A DNA stretch of 64,000 bases from Merluccius polli (Eukaryota; Chordata; Actinopteri; Gadiformes; Merlucciidae). Within the stretch, counting starts at the first letter, position 1; each line of letters opens with the position of its first letter. Positions 21,600 through 33,488 of the stretch are shown piece after piece. Where the stretch lies: contig JAOPHQ010006257.1 in the NCBI GenBank assembly GCA_030340625.1, forward strand, positions 617,001 through 681,000. Direction: 5' to 3'. The translations under genes were made by a program, and so were the position numbers. Under the pieces are notes generated by a model. That model did not search any database and was not told the origin of the DNA. It saw only the letters and a list, made by a program, of their open reading frames with translations.

Positions 21600-23356
21600 C
21601 TTAAAATTGAATGGGGGTGTCTGTAAAAATGCCAAATAAAGTCCATACATATAAAATAACACATTTAAGTAAGTGGCAATAATATATAAATATCCTCTGT
21701 GCCACACTTGCTTGTTTTATCTGATCGGATAGAGGTGAATCTCGGGTCCAGGGTCTATTTACATAGATTTGCATATTTAAATGGGGGCGTGGACAGGGAG
21801 GAGTTTGCCACATCTGCACGTGCACTCAATTCCACGTTGCTCGGGATGTACAAAAGAAACACGCTTGGATCCATGCGTACGCACACTTTGATACATCTGA
21901 ATTTATTTGTGCGTACGACATTTTCGGGGTTTTGGCGTACGCCAAAATCCACGCACAAATCCACGCAAGCCTTCGTACATGAGGCCCCTGGGGTCTCTTT
22001 TATATGAAAGAGGGCCTAAAGCACCTATAAGAATATGAATTTGGTGGCTGTAGACCAACCGGACGTGACTCACAAAGCACCATCAAATGCTCCATTGAAA
22101 CGCATTGGAGATAAATGTTGTTGCTATAAATTAATTTAAATTTGTAGGATAGAGATAGGAACTTGGCCTCTGGACCAGTCAACCAGGGGGTGCCTTTGGA
22201 TCGTTCAGTGAAAATCTCAAGGGGGCCATGCAGGGGGCCATCCTAATGCCTCCCATTGCCATTGGATCGAAAGTATGCCACGTAATAACGGGACGCAGGT
22301 CGCCCCCCGACCTGCATTTTTTTGAGATGTGGAGCAAGAGCAGTGGTCATTTTGTATTTTCCCCAAACCAATATTTGGTGTGGGGGTCCCAGTCGGGCCC
22401 TGTAATAAGGGTGTCAAGTCTCGGGGCGGTGAAGCCTTCCTATCTCCAAATCGGCCTTTTGCAACCACATTCTGAGCGAATAGGCCTCACAGGTTACACT
22501 TCTGAGAAGCTCTGACAACAAACTGGCCCATTTTTTTCTGTGAGGTTTATAAGTCCGACTTATACATTTTGGCATCTCTCACCATCTCGAAAGGGCACGA
22601 AAAGGTTGTGACCTGCAAGAGTCAATGGGAGTAAAATGGCAGGAGGTTTCAAGTTCCCCATTTCTGGTGGGATAGAGATTGAAACTTGTGCTTTTCAGGT
22701 GTGTAAACACATGTGGGATGGGGACCAGGTTCCCAAGTTTAGGGTTCAAAAGTCAAAAGGGGCCCTAGCCACGCCCCTTACAAGAATAAACCATGAATAG
22801 GGGCCTAGAATGACTTGGGAATAAGATAGAGACCTGGGGTGTCTTTTATATGAAAGAGGGCCTAAAGGACATATAATATCAATCTGTGCAGTACCGATCG
22901 GGCAGGAATAATTTGTAATAACTAACAAACTAAACATCATATACATACACTGAATGAAGATTATGAAAATGCGTAAACTATCTTAACATATTGCATTGTC
23001 CACTGAGAATAAAAGGAATATCAGCCATTTTGTTTTGCTTTGTCAGACCGAAACTAGACGGTCCCGTGACGTGGACACAGGCGTAGCTATTACACGTAAA
23101 TATTGTGGGAGTAGATGCAGTTTATACATTTGTCTAGGTTTCAATGTTTTGACTGGGACAGACACTCACACACATGGGATTTGCAATTAACTTTCACTTT
23201 AATTATCTTAAAAACGATGGCCATCTTAAAATGATTATCTTAAAAACTATGGCTTATAAAAGTATGCAAGAAGAAGTATGCAAGAGAACAGGACGATGAT
23301 GATGATAATTAATAATCACGGTTTAACAGCCTAATCATGTCTTTTTCTCCCGTCAG

Positions 23357-23895
23357 GTGCCTGTGAACTCACACTGGATCCAAACACAGCCAGCAGACAT
23401 CTCTTGCTGTCGTCTGAGGACAACAGAAAGGTGATGATGGTTAGAGAGGAGCAGTCGTATCCTGATCACCTAGAGAGATTTGACTTCCAGTACCAGGTGT
23501 TGTGTAGAGAGGGTCTGACTGGCCACATTTACTGGGAGGTAGAGAGGGAAGGACGTGTTTCTACAGGAGTGACATACAGAGGATCCCCAAGAGTGGAGGG
23601 GGTGGTGACAGCAGGCTTGGAGGGAACAACAAATCCCCAAATTATTGTTATGATGATGGTTACTCTGCCTGTTACAACGGTAGTGAAACAGTCATACGTC
23701 TCCCCCCCTGGCTCTACCAGAGTAGGAGTGTATGTGGACCGGCCTGCTGGCACTCTGTCCTTCTACAGAGTGTCCCCAGATGTAGGAGGGTCCTCAGACA
23801 CACTGACACACACCACACCTTCCAGACCACATTCACCCAGGAGGACCTCATCCCTGGGTTTAGGTCTAGTCCTGGTTCCGCAGTGTCCCTGTGTC
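23357..23895 (+). pseudogene. PRY/SPRY (B30.2) exon of a finTRIM, degenerate
   Basis: After a CTCCCGTCAG acceptor the translation starts with CELTLDPNTASRHLLLS, the canonical PRY opening, then DNRKVMMVREEQSYPDHLERF and LTGHIYWEVE. The SPRY part continues GVTYRGSPRVEGV, then shifts frame several times; GSTRVGVYVDRPAGTLSFYRVS and FQTTFTQEDLIPGF survive in different frames. B30.2 domains recognise targets in TRIM proteins. It lies on the same strand as, and about 21.6 kb downstream of, the RING/coiled-coil relic, which makes it the probable missing 3' exon. At least three frame changes rule out function. Confidence 0.8.
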
Positions 23896-23904
23896 GGTTG
23901 TATT

Positions 23905-23965
23905 AACACACACACACACACACACACATATATAAATACACACACACACACAGTATATATAAATA
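23905..23965. repeat. (CA)n microsatellite
   Basis: CA runs interrupted by TATATAAATA, directly after the SPRY relic. Confidence 0.9.
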
Positions 23966-24009
23966 CACAGGACACACAGCCAGGTTTGCATGCAGGTAAT
24001 AAAGCAGCA

Positions 24010-25054
24010 ACTTTTAAGATCTTCCATAGGGCTAAGTAAGCAGTTTTTTACAAAGATTTCATTTCTATTTAAATGTATTTTAAATTGTATTATATTTTAT
24101 ATTTTTTATATTTTCAGACATAAACCGTTTCTTACTAAAGGGCTTTGATATCAGTTTTTATTTTGATAAACCTAACATGGAACCTGATTTAAAGCAGATT
24201 AATATTATATTCATAAATGTGGTCTATGGGAAAAGCTACTGAGGTTCATGTTGTGAAGGACTTTAAACTGAATATTGATTCCTTGTGTTGTGTTGGGAAC
24301 AACACGGCAGCAGAACATTTTCAATTATTAAAAATATGTGCACACCTATGAGTTGTAATGTCTGCTACTTCTATTATTTTAGTCCTTCTGTTTATTGTGT
24401 ACATGTAAGGGACTATTGTTCTGTTGTATTTGTTCATAAAGCATAATGGTAATAAACAAGTCAGTGGGTCCAACTGAATGTTGTCATGTGTTGGATGATC
24501 CTTCCCGTTTGTTCAGTGTAAATCCTCCAAGCTTAGCAGATGTTTCTCCAGAGCTCAGCTCTCTGTTGGTTATCCTAGCAGCACACCTGGATGTCCTTCC
24601 AGCCCCTTGGATCCCAGCAGGTCTCTATGGTGTCCTGCCCCCTACGTTGGCCGAGTCTTCAGTCCATCCCGCTGGCTCTTCCTCAACTAGTTGGACTAAG
24701 CCAATAAGTCGACTTTCTTGAGTGTCATGTAAATGTACTGACTGGTGGCTTGGAGGACCATGAGCTCAGTTCTCTGGAGACATTTCCTCCAACATGTCAC
24801 CACACACACAACAGTTGAGTCTCCATTCACCACTTCATCATTGTGTGGAAGGAGGATATTACAACACACACAACAGTTGTTATGCATAATGTCTCCACTT
24901 TCTGTTTCCAGTCTTTATTAAAGGCCTTAGCTGCTCTTGATCTAAATACCAGACACGTATATGTGCTCTACATGCGGACCATATTCAACAAGGTCAATTA
25001 TTGACCATGTATAACTTTGACATTAGATTAACACCTGTTTTATCATCCAACTCC
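24010..25054. other. No gene recognised
   Basis: AT-rich at first, then a stretch with an open frame at 24,446-24,721 that matches nothing I recognise, and a short CAACAGTTG-containing duplication near 24,810-24,880. I see no supportable gene. Confidence 0.4.
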
Positions 25055-26185
25055 CCATGGTAAGCCGTTTTAACATTTAGTCAGTAGCGGTAATAGCAAT
25101 TGTAGATATTGTTGTGAGAGGCAGTTTCAAAGTAAAAAAATGAAACCCCTACTCCCGCGTGTTCTTTTGATGAAGCGATAGAAGAAGTTGTTTAGCTTTA
25201 CGAAATAATCAGTTTTATTGTTAACACCAGTATAATGTGCAGAGTTTTACAGATATATCTGGGTCCGACTACGTTTCCCTGACCGAACAACAAAGTGTGT
25301 GTGTCAGTTCACGAAGTCTGAGCACACCTATCTGTAGACCAAGATGTTATATACACAAACAATGCAACCGTCATCACAAAAGGCTGGCTGTTGACGTCTT
25401 CCCTTCTCATCCTCGTGTTATCTGACTCCAGCGTTCTTTACATGTACAGAAACAAGCCTGCCTGTTCTCTGCTATCATATGATTAACACTTCTGCTCTTC
25501 GCAACAAACTAATCTCACACTATGTACTCTGCACAATGTCATCAACAACGTACTCATTCTGATCATGAGGAGTTGCTTTTATAATTATATGCCTCTGCTT
25601 ATATCTCATGATTCTGTACCCTAGTTATTAGTCATATGATAGATATAAAATATAACCATACCTTCAATATCAACAATTGCTTTTTGACTAGTTAGAATTC
25701 CAAGCCAACATATCCATAATGTCATTTTGACTAGTAGCAATTCTAATTAAATATATCTAAAATTAAATTCTGACTAGTCAAAATGTAATTATTGATATAT
25801 CGGCTTGGAATTGTAACTAGTAAGAATGCCATTAGAGATATCTGGAATTGCATTTCAGAAATCTAGGATTGCATTTCAGATATCTGAAATACAATTGTAA
25901 CCGGTCCATGTACGAAGTATAATTAATTTATAGTTGTTCACGTTGTATAATGAAAAAGGCCAGTTTAGGGGGTATTGCCTAATTTCATTGTCCTAGACGT
26001 GCAATGCAATTCAGCGCGCCAAAGCACTAGCCTGTTCCATTATCCAAGTTGTACAATGAAAATTATACAAGAAAGTCGAGAGCCGGAAACAGAGACAGCT
26101 CACCTTCAAAGTAAAGCAAGGTAAAAGTTGTGCGTTTTGAAGCGTGTTCGCTGCAATGGCTGCAGGAGTCAATTTAAGGAGAGTG
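25055..26185 (+). mobile_element. Element X, copy 1, left part (unclassified)
   Basis: It begins near GGTAAGCCGTTTTAACATTT, the same end (inverted) as at 61,812. 25,680-25,910 is a degenerate repeat of ACTAGT and GATATC half-sites. 25,920-26,180 matches 58,370-58,590 in reverse, including GGGGGTATTGCCTAATTTC. The right remainder of this copy lies beyond the gypsy at 48,430-48,600. No coding sequence recognised. Confidence 0.6.
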
Positions 26186-26514
26186 TAACCAATTTTAGGA
26201 ATATAAAAGAGAATTGCAGTATATAAATAGATTAAACTAATAATGAGACCAGTATCAGAAGAAAACTAAACTAGGAGCCAATGTTGAGCAACAATAATGA
26301 TTCGGACAAGAAATTAGAGATTGAGTAGCCACTCGTGTATTTCACAGCAAAATAAGAAAATGGCTACCTTGTAGAAAAATATAAAGAATACCGAAAATTA
26401 CCAAAACAAAAACATGTAAACAAAAAGCAACCAAAAAGTGTCCAAAAAGTGTCCAGAAAATGTCCAGAAAGTGTCCAAAAAGTGTGCACACTTAGATGAA
26501 ATGAAACTGTACGT
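26186..26514. other. AT-rich spacer before the gypsy LTR
   Basis: A-rich sequence with a run of AAAAGTGTCC units near 26,435-26,480. It is absent from the other copy of X, so it may be a separate small insertion. No gene seen. Confidence 0.4.
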
Positions 26515-27780
26515 TGGGGCCCTTTAATACTAAAAGTTGTTGCAGGTACCTGTTTTTTTTCCTTAAAAGTTCAGGAAAGTGTATGTGTGTATGTGTGTCG
26601 CCTTCAATCTGATCCCTCCTCACGCCTTTGGCTTGCCATCTGTCATGATCCGGGTTTTCCCCATCTCCTTAAAAACTGTTGCTCTGTGTAGACAAAACCA
26701 AGCACACCGTTGACGAAGCTCGCAGCGGCTATCCAGGTAGAAAGGGCCACTCCCTTAGCCGACGTAACTCTCCTTCTCTGCGAAGTCACTTGGCTCCGGA
26801 CCTCCAGTGGACAACTGTGCTGACTTTTATCTTCCTCTTATGTTTAACTTTGTTTTTATTCCTCTTCTTTTTCTCTTGTGTCTTAGCATTTAGCGGCTCG
26901 CTCTCTCGTGGCTCAAGTCAGAGAAAAACCCAGAAAACACCGCGCCTGCACTGAACGTGGCCTGCACAGCACCTGATTGGCTGCTAACGGCCCGTGCCAA
27001 CTGCATCTGTCCGTTGACGCATCCCATTGACTTTGAATGGGGCGGAGCCGCAATGCATTATGCCTCCGTCTGTTGCGTCGGCTCCGTCGCTTGTGTTGAG
27101 AAGTTGAGAAAATTTTAACTTTTCAGGCCGCGACGGATCCGTCAGCCAATCAGATCGCATTATGCAAATATATGTCCGGTGACGCTACTTGGACTCTGCC
27201 CAATGAAATCACCTTTGTGGTACAACCCGGGAAAACACATACGTATGTCAAAAAAGCCGACCGGCAGCGGGGGATTTAATAATGGAGGACAAACTAATAA
27301 TCGTGGTGGGTAATCGCGCTATACTCTACGACCAGTCTTTATACAGGGACACCAATCGCCGGGACCTGGCGTGGCGAGAGTTGTCACTGGAGGTGGGGGA
27401 ACCAGGTAACATAATGTTTCGGATTATTTTAGATTTATGTATATCGGAATATATTGCAACGACGGGATCCATCTTGCAATACAAAAGAGCAATAACAAAA
27501 TGCAGGAAGAACGCGGCTTTGTTTTTGTAAGAAGCGATTTGATTGGCTGCTGGCTGCGTCTGGCTCCGTCGGCAAATTCCACGCCCCCATCCGTCAGACA
27601 CGCCTTCCGTCGTCCGTTGACGGACGGATGCAGTGGGCAAGGGGTGTAAGGGCCAGAGAGCTGGATGGTGCATTCAAATACAATCGGACTTTTGGAACTT
27701 TGCCGATACAACAAACAGAACAACAAATAAATACTTTCTTTTTTTATTAATCCCAAGTGCGTTTCTCCACCTGGGTTACA
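26515..27780 (-). repeat. 3' LTR of the gypsy, with MITE inside
   Basis: On the + strand it runs from TGGGGCCCTTTAATAC to CCACCTGGGTTACA, so the sense LTR has TG...CA ends. It contains the 26,988-27,646 MITE; without it the LTR is about 605 bp. It matches 47,250-48,417 closely. Confidence 0.85.
26988..27646. mobile_element. Harbinger-type MITE carrying a MADF-like exon
   Basis: Flanked by TAA on both sides; the other LTR has an uninterrupted single TAA. The inverted ends share CTGCATCYGTCCGT. It contains a 5' exon on + from ATG 27,282 (start of a MADF/Myb-like domain: LIIVVGNRAILYDQSLY, WRELSLEVG, then a GTAACA donor), as in PIF/Harbinger accessory genes. Confidence 0.8.
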
Positions 27781-27792
27781 CCCTCCCCTCCT
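27781..27792 (-). promoter_or_regulatory. Polypurine tract of the gypsy
   Basis: Opposite strand of CCCTCCCCTCCT immediately upstream (in sense) of the 3' LTR. This is the expected plus-strand primer position for an LTR retroelement. Confidence 0.6.
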
Positions 27793-27924
27793 GAACTCAT
27801 GCACATCCTTGTGCATGGTAGACAGTTAAATGATAATTACTCGAGGGGTCAAAGCAGGGGGTTGAACAGCCTCCTCGCCATCACTTATGACATCCGCCCA
27901 AGCTGTGGACAGCCCTTGAAAAAA

Positions 27925-29852
27925 TTATTTCACAACTGTGATCAGGGGATTTCCCAACTCAGTATAAACAAGCCGTCGTGGCGGCTGACGGTTTCTCTCA
28001 GATCTCCGGACAGAGTCATTTGTATCTGTATTTTCCTCTGTCTCCTCTGTATCCATTGGGACTGTTCCATCCTTTCCTACCATTTCACCTGTTTCCTCCT
28101 TTCTTTCCACAGGTTCTGCCCCTCTAGTGCCGTCCTTCTCATCTTTGTCTGATATATCCGAGGGAAATGGAAATTGCTCTCCTTGAATGTCTGGATGATC
28201 ATCCTCAGATGAGTCATCTTGAACCAGGACTGTTTCATCTGCTTGTTCGGTTGGTGCTACTCTATCGGTGGGTAAGTACCGTGAAGTACTATTGGACATA
28301 TCAGGTAAGTTGTCAAAATCAGATTGGTTGTCAATATCGGGTGGATTGTCAATATCAGATGGGTTGTCAATATCTGGTGGTTTGTCAATATCAGGAGTAA
28401 TCTTGAGCAGTTACAGGACTCTCAGTAGGATGAATACCTGAAGGTTCAATATGCTGAGCATCTTGGACATTGGTCATAGGTGGGTCAGGCTGCACGGGAC
28501 TCTCACAGACTGTGGGGATAGGGGGACTCAAATAAACTGGAATGAGTTCATCATCTCCATCTGAGGAATTCTCTTCCTCCACAGCAGGGTTTGCACGGGT
28601 TCCTGGCCTGCGTGGTACTGATTTTTGTACAGGCTCACTGCTTTCCTCCGCAGGTAGGTACCCACATGGAAGTAACAGGTCCCTATGCAGCGTCCTTAGG
28701 GGACCATCCCTGGTTTCAGGTCTAACTGTGTATACTGGGAGGCCTGCTCTTCTCACAACTACATGAACAGTGGGTTCCCATTTGTCTGAAATCTTATGTT
28801 TACCCCGGAGGCGAACATTTCTGATCAGTACCCAATCTTCAGCTTCCAAGTCTGAGGCAGTTACATGTCTCTCATACCTCGTTTTGTTCTTGTGAGCTAT
28901 TACCCCTTGGGTGGTATGGGGTTGTCCTAACCTTGTGGATGCCAGCCACCTGACAGAGTTCCTTGATTGTGCGGGACTCGAAATCTGGACCCTGGTCACT
29001 ATGTAGCTTTTCTGGGATACCATAATGTACCATAAAGTTCTCCCACAGACACTTTGCTACTGTGCGGGCTTTTTGCTTGGGTGTTGGGATGGCAACCGCA
29101 AATTTAGTGAAGTGATCTGTGATCACCAGTATATCCTTGGTTCCACTTTTGTCAGCTTCAAGTGACAGGAAATCCATGCAGAGGAGTTCAAGGGGTCGAG
29201 TGGTGTTAATGTTGAGGTCGTGCCTTCCTCCGCACACACCTGCCACATGTTCTCACTTTCCTTTCCACTTCCATAGCCATCTTTGGCCAATAGAACCTGG
29301 TCCTTACAAGATGCAGTGTACAGTCGACTCCCATGTGACCCATATGGTCATGCAGGCTGGTGAGGACTGTGCTGCAAAGCTCAGATGGAAGTATAAGCTG
29401 GTAAGTTTTCTGGGACCCCAGTTGGCGTCGCCTGTACAGGATGTTGTCATGGAGCTCGAGACGGCCAATTCTCTGAGAAGGAGTGGGAGGTCAGGAAGTT
29501 GGGTGCACAAGGTGGGGGGTGGTGTGTCCCCATGTTCGATCTGGGAGATAACATGCTTTATACATTGATCGGCTCTTTGCTTATCTGCCAGCTCTGCTTC
29601 AGTTAGGTGGGGGATAGTTGGCAGACCTCCAAACTGTTCTTCTCGACCATAGCTGTCAGGCACAGCATTAGGGGACATGGCAAGAACCTCAACTAAAGCA
29701 ACACAATCTGTATCCCCCTCTCTCTCATCATCCGGACTGACGCTGTAGGTAAGCTGTCTCTCACAGATTGCTTTCACCACAGACTGATCTACTGCATTGA
29801 TGTTCTTTGGATCAGAGAGGTGATCTTGAGTGACCTGCGTGAAGCTGGCCCC
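27925..29852 (-). pseudogene. Gypsy integrase region, degenerate
   Basis: Sense order from 29,852: a spacer region, a broken zinc-binding part (about 29,300), then the catalytic core with LELLCMDFLSLE (first Asp), HSDQGPDFES (second Asp) and TTPYHPRGN downstream. A frame change near 28,900-29,020 is followed by the C-terminal DNA-binding part (WVLIRNVRLRGKHKISDKWEP, a GPY/F-type module) and an acidic tail that ends at 27,925 with RRSERNRQPPRR. The protein would insert the retroelement DNA into the host chromosome. The stop near 29,304 and the frame change make it non-functional. The satellite insertion at 29,853 cuts it off from RNase H. Confidence 0.8.
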
Positions 29853-32621
29853 CCATGTTATTCAAAAATTATTAAAAACACTGCTATTCGTTTGTGCTAC
29901 GTTTGTGCCGGTTTGTGCCGTAAAAAATATTGTTTGTGCTGTTAAGGGTTTTAAGTAATTAAACTTTACATTTTCTGGCCAGTGACGTCACTCAGCCCCC
30001 CATACTTGTCCAAATTTCCCCCAAATAGTCTCAATCGTTTGTGCTACGTTTGTGCTGATTTGTGCCGTCAAAAGAAACATTTGTGCTACTTCAGTTTTTA
30101 AGTTATCAGGCTTTATTTGTTACACGCGTGACGTCACCCAGCCCCCCATCAATGTCCAAATCTCACCAAAATGGTCTCAGTCGTTAGTGCTATGTTTGTG
30201 CTGATTTGTGCCGTTAAAAGAAACATTTGTGCTACTTCGGTTTTTAAGTTATCAGGCTTTATTTGTTACACGCGTGACGTCACCCAGCCCCCCATCAATG
30301 TCCAAATCTCACCAAAATGGTCTCAATCGTTTGTGCTACATTTGTGCTGATTTGTGCTGTTAAAGGAAACATTTGTGCTACTTCGGTTTTCAGGTTAGCA
30401 TGCTTTATTACACGCCTACTATTTGCACTCATAGACGTTTGCATTGCAAAGGCTTCTGACACGTCACCGGGGCTTCAGAGTAATGTGTCCGAGGAGGGCA
30501 GCCCTCTCGGACACACACGCCAGCTCTTACCACTGTGTTTTTATTTCATTTATTAATCCACACTTCCAGACCGTCACCGGGGCTTCAGGGTAATGTGTCC
30601 GAGGAGAGCAGCCCTCTCGGACACACACGCCAGCTCTTACCGCTGTGTTTTTATTTCATTTATTAATCCACACTTCCATACCGTCACCGGGGCTTCAGAG
30701 TAATGTGTCCGAGGAGAGCAGCCCTCTCGGACACACACGCCAGCTCTTACCGCTGTGTTTTTATTTCATTTATTAATCCACACTTCCAGACCGCCACCGG
30801 GGCTTCAGAGTAACGTGTCCGAGGAGAGCAGCCCTCTCGGTCACACACATCAGCTTTTACCGCTGTTTTTTTTTAAATTTCATTTATTAATCCACACTTC
30901 CAGACCGCCACCGGGGCTTCACAGTAATGTGTCCGAGGAGAGCAGCCCTCTTGGACACACACGCCAGCTCTTACCGCTGTGTTTTTATTTCATTTATTAA
31001 TCCAAAAATGTATTAATCCCATATTAATCCACACTTCCAGACAGTCACCGGGGCTTCAGAGTAATGTGTCCGAGGAGGGCAGCCCTCTCGGACACACACG
31101 CCAGCTCTTACCACTGTGTTTTTATTTCATTTATTAATCCACACTTCCAGACCGTCACCGGGGCTTCAGAGTAATGTGTCCGAGGAGGGCAGCCCTCTCG
31201 GACACACACGCCAGCTCTTACCACTGTGTTTTTATTTCATTTATTAATCCACACTTCCAGACCGTCACCGGGGCTTCAGGGTAATGTGTCCGAGGAGAGC
31301 AGCCCTCTCGGACACACACGCCAGCTCTTACCGCTGTGTTTTTATTTCATTTATTAATCCACACTTCCATACCGTCACCGGGGCTTCACAGTAATGTGTC
31401 CGAGGAGAGCAGCCCTCTTGGACACACACGCCAGCTCTTACCGCTGTGTTTTTATTTCATTTATTAATCCAAAAATGTATTAATCCCATATTAATCCACA
31501 CTTCCAGACAGTCACCGGGGCTTCAGAGTAATGTGTCCGAGGAGGGCAGCCCTCTCGGACACACACGCCAGCTCTTACCACTGTGTTTTTATTTCATTTA
31601 TTAATCCACACTTCCAGACCGTCACCGGGGCTTCAGGGTAATGTGTCCGAGGAGAGCAGCCCTCTCGGACACACACGCCAGCTCTTACCGCTGTGTTTTT
31701 ATTTCATTTATTAATCCACACTTCCATACCGTCACCGGGGCTTCAGAGTAATGTGTCCGAGGAGAGCAGCCCTCTCGGACACACACGCCAGCTCTTACCG
31801 CTGTGTTTTTATTTCATTTATTAATCCACACTTCCAGACCGCCACCGGGGCTTCAGAGTAACGTGTCCGAGGAGAGCAGCCCTCTCGGTCACACACATCA
31901 GCTTTTACCGCTGTTTTTTTTTAAATTTCATTTATTAATCCACACTTCCAGACCGCCACCGGGGCTTCACAGTAATGTGTCCGAGGAGAGCAGCCCTCTT
32001 GGACACACACGCCAGCTCTTACCGCTGTGTTTTTATTTCATTTATTAATCCAAAAATGTATTAATCCCATATTAATCCACACTTCCAGACAGTCACCGGG
32101 GCTTCAGAGTAATGTGTCCGAGGAGGGCAGCCCTCTCGGACACACACGCCAGCTTTGTGGGCTGACTTGGGAAACTCGGAGACTCCGTAGCCTAGGCTAT
32201 TTGAATCAGAACAATCCAAGATTGTTGCAGCACAGAATGACAGTTCAGCTCGGTGTTCACTAAAGGTTAGCATGATCAACACCACAGCGCAAATTCAGAT
32301 CGATAAGCTACTCTTGTATGCAAATTAGTTTATTCTTAACACATCAAGGTAGGCCTACGTTACACAACCAAGTTATCAGCAGTAGCAACATAGAGTTGGG
32401 CCTCTAATCGCGGACATAGGCTATCGCGGTTGATATTATTTGGCTATGAATTTATCAACTGTGGTGAATAAAGCCTGCTAACGTGAAAACCGAAGTAGCA
32501 CAAATGTTTCTTTTAACAGCACAAATCAGCACAAACGTAGCACAAACGATTGAGACCATTTTGGTGAGATTTGGACATTGATGGGGGGCTGGGTGACGTA
32601 ACGCATGTAACAAATAAAGCC
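29853..32621. mobile_element. Insertion between RNase H and integrase: fold-back ends plus satellite core
   Basis: Left part (29,853-30,410): about three ~150-bp tandem units containing TTTGTGCTACGTTTGTGC, GTGACGTCACYCAGCCCCCC and CCAAAATGGTCTCAATCG. One inverted unit (about 32,476-32,621) closes the right side. The core (30,430-32,160) is a 111-bp satellite. 32,160-32,475 is unrecognised unique sequence. Retroelement coding sequence stops exactly at both edges. The target duplication was not resolved, and some pol sequence may have been lost. Confidence 0.65.
30430..32160. repeat. 111-bp satellite, about 15 monomers, with higher-order repeat
   Basis: Each monomer contains CACCGGGGCTTCAGAGTAA and a perfect 9-bp stem GTGTCCGAG...CTCGGACAC. 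Two ~250-bp tracts (30,755-31,000 and 31,803-32,048) translate identically and sit 1048 bp apart, so blocks of monomers were duplicated recently. Frames here are incidental. Confidence 0.9.
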
Positions 32622-33188
32622 TGACGATATAGAAGTTTGAAGGAGAATGTGGACAGTGCTGCTAGCCACCTATAGCTGGTCGCGTCAAGTTTTGCTGAGG
32701 TCAGTATGTAAGTCAGTGGATTGCTATCTGTTACAACAGTGAAGTGGTTGCTGTAAAGATAGTCGCTGAACTTTTCTGTAACTGACCACTTGTGTGCTGG
32801 ATAGCGGCTCTCGCTTTGTGACATAGCCTACGACTCTAAGTTGGCCCTCTTGCTCCTGATACAACACAGCACAGAGCCCGGTGGTACTGGCATCGGTGTG
32901 CAGTATATAGGGTTTCTGGGGGTCAGCAAAGGCTTATACAGGGGCTGTAGTAAGGCCTTGGATGACTGCCTCGAAGGCTTGCTGGCAAGCTGGTGTCCAG
33001 CAACCTCTGAAAGGCTCTTTTGGGTCATGGTATTGATCCATTTTCTGTTTTATTTTTGCCGATTTTGCTTTTGATTTCTTGTGGAGAGGTGGGTAGCCGG
33101 AGGTTAAGCTGTGCAGAGGTTTTACAATGCTGGAGTAGCCCTTAACAAACCTCCTGTAGTACCCAGCGAAACCGAGGAAGGATTTCAA
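32622..33188 (-). pseudogene. Gypsy RT connection and RNase H, degenerate
   Basis: Continuing in sense from the RT part: ELKSFLGFAGYYRRFVKGYS (the classic Ty3/gypsy RT-RNase H junction), WTPACQQAFEAVIQGLT, then RNase H sequence with HTDAS-type and VVTDSNPLTYILTSAKL motifs to about 32,622. The reading changes frame around 32,825-32,930. RNase H removes the RNA template during reverse transcription. The region ends abruptly at the satellite insertion. Confidence 0.78.
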
Positions 33189-33488
33189 CTCTTGTAAGGT
33201 CTGGGGGACAGGCCATGTTTTAAGAGCTGTAATCTCTCAGTCTCGACGCCATTCCTGGAGACTACATGGCCCAGATAACGAACTGAGGTCTGGAAGAAGA
33301 CACATTTTTCTGGGGATAACTTCAACCCAAACTCTTTGAGACGAGTAAGCACTTTCATGAGTCTTTCTTCATGCTCCTCAAGGGTTCTGGAGAATACTAT
33401 CACATTATCAAGGAAGACCAACGCGTCTTTCAAATGCATATCCCCCATGCATCTTTCCATTAGTCTCTGGAATGTGCTGGGAGCATTA
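33185..33488 (-). pseudogene. Gypsy reverse transcriptase, palm/thumb part
   Basis: APSTFQRLMERCMG leads to the polymerase motif, where the usual YxDD-type box reads FLDN, so the second Asp is replaced by Asn. LKLSPEKCVFFQTSVRYLGHVVS follows. It is separated from the upstream RT part by the 33,489-34,239 MITE. Confidence 0.8.

Larger units (their letters stand above)
20552..21987. mobile_element. Internally deleted PIF/Harbinger element
   Basis: Inverted ends GGGCCTCATGTACGAAGG are flanked by CTG on both sides (20,549-20,551 and 21,988-21,990). The subterminal zones are dense in GCGTACGC motifs. Remnants of both Harbinger genes are present in opposite directions: transposase N-terminus near 20,900-21,030 (+) and the Myb-like gene at 21,049-21,360 (-). 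Confidence 0.85.
20500..22960. repeat. Duplicated ~800-bp unclassified repeat split by Harbinger
   Basis: The block GATAGAGACCTGGGG then TCTTTTATATGAAAGAGGGCC occurs at 20,530-20,551 continued at 21,990-22,020, and again uninterrupted at 22,828-22,865. The duplicated copy shows the pre-insertion state of the Harbinger target. The sequence between (22,020-22,800) is GC-balanced with no recognised gene. Confidence 0.6.

Noticed and set aside
21601..22007. ORFs in the GCGTACGC-rich zone
   Set aside because: They fall in the subterminal repeats of the Harbinger element and match no protein.
24446..24721. 91-codon ORF after the SPRY relic
   Set aside because: No recognised domain, no splice context, and similar open stretches occur by chance nearby.
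30430..32160. Regular direct repeats resembling a CRISPR array
   Set aside because: There are no unique spacers, the 111-bp monomers adjoin each other, and the genome is a vertebrate; it is a satellite.
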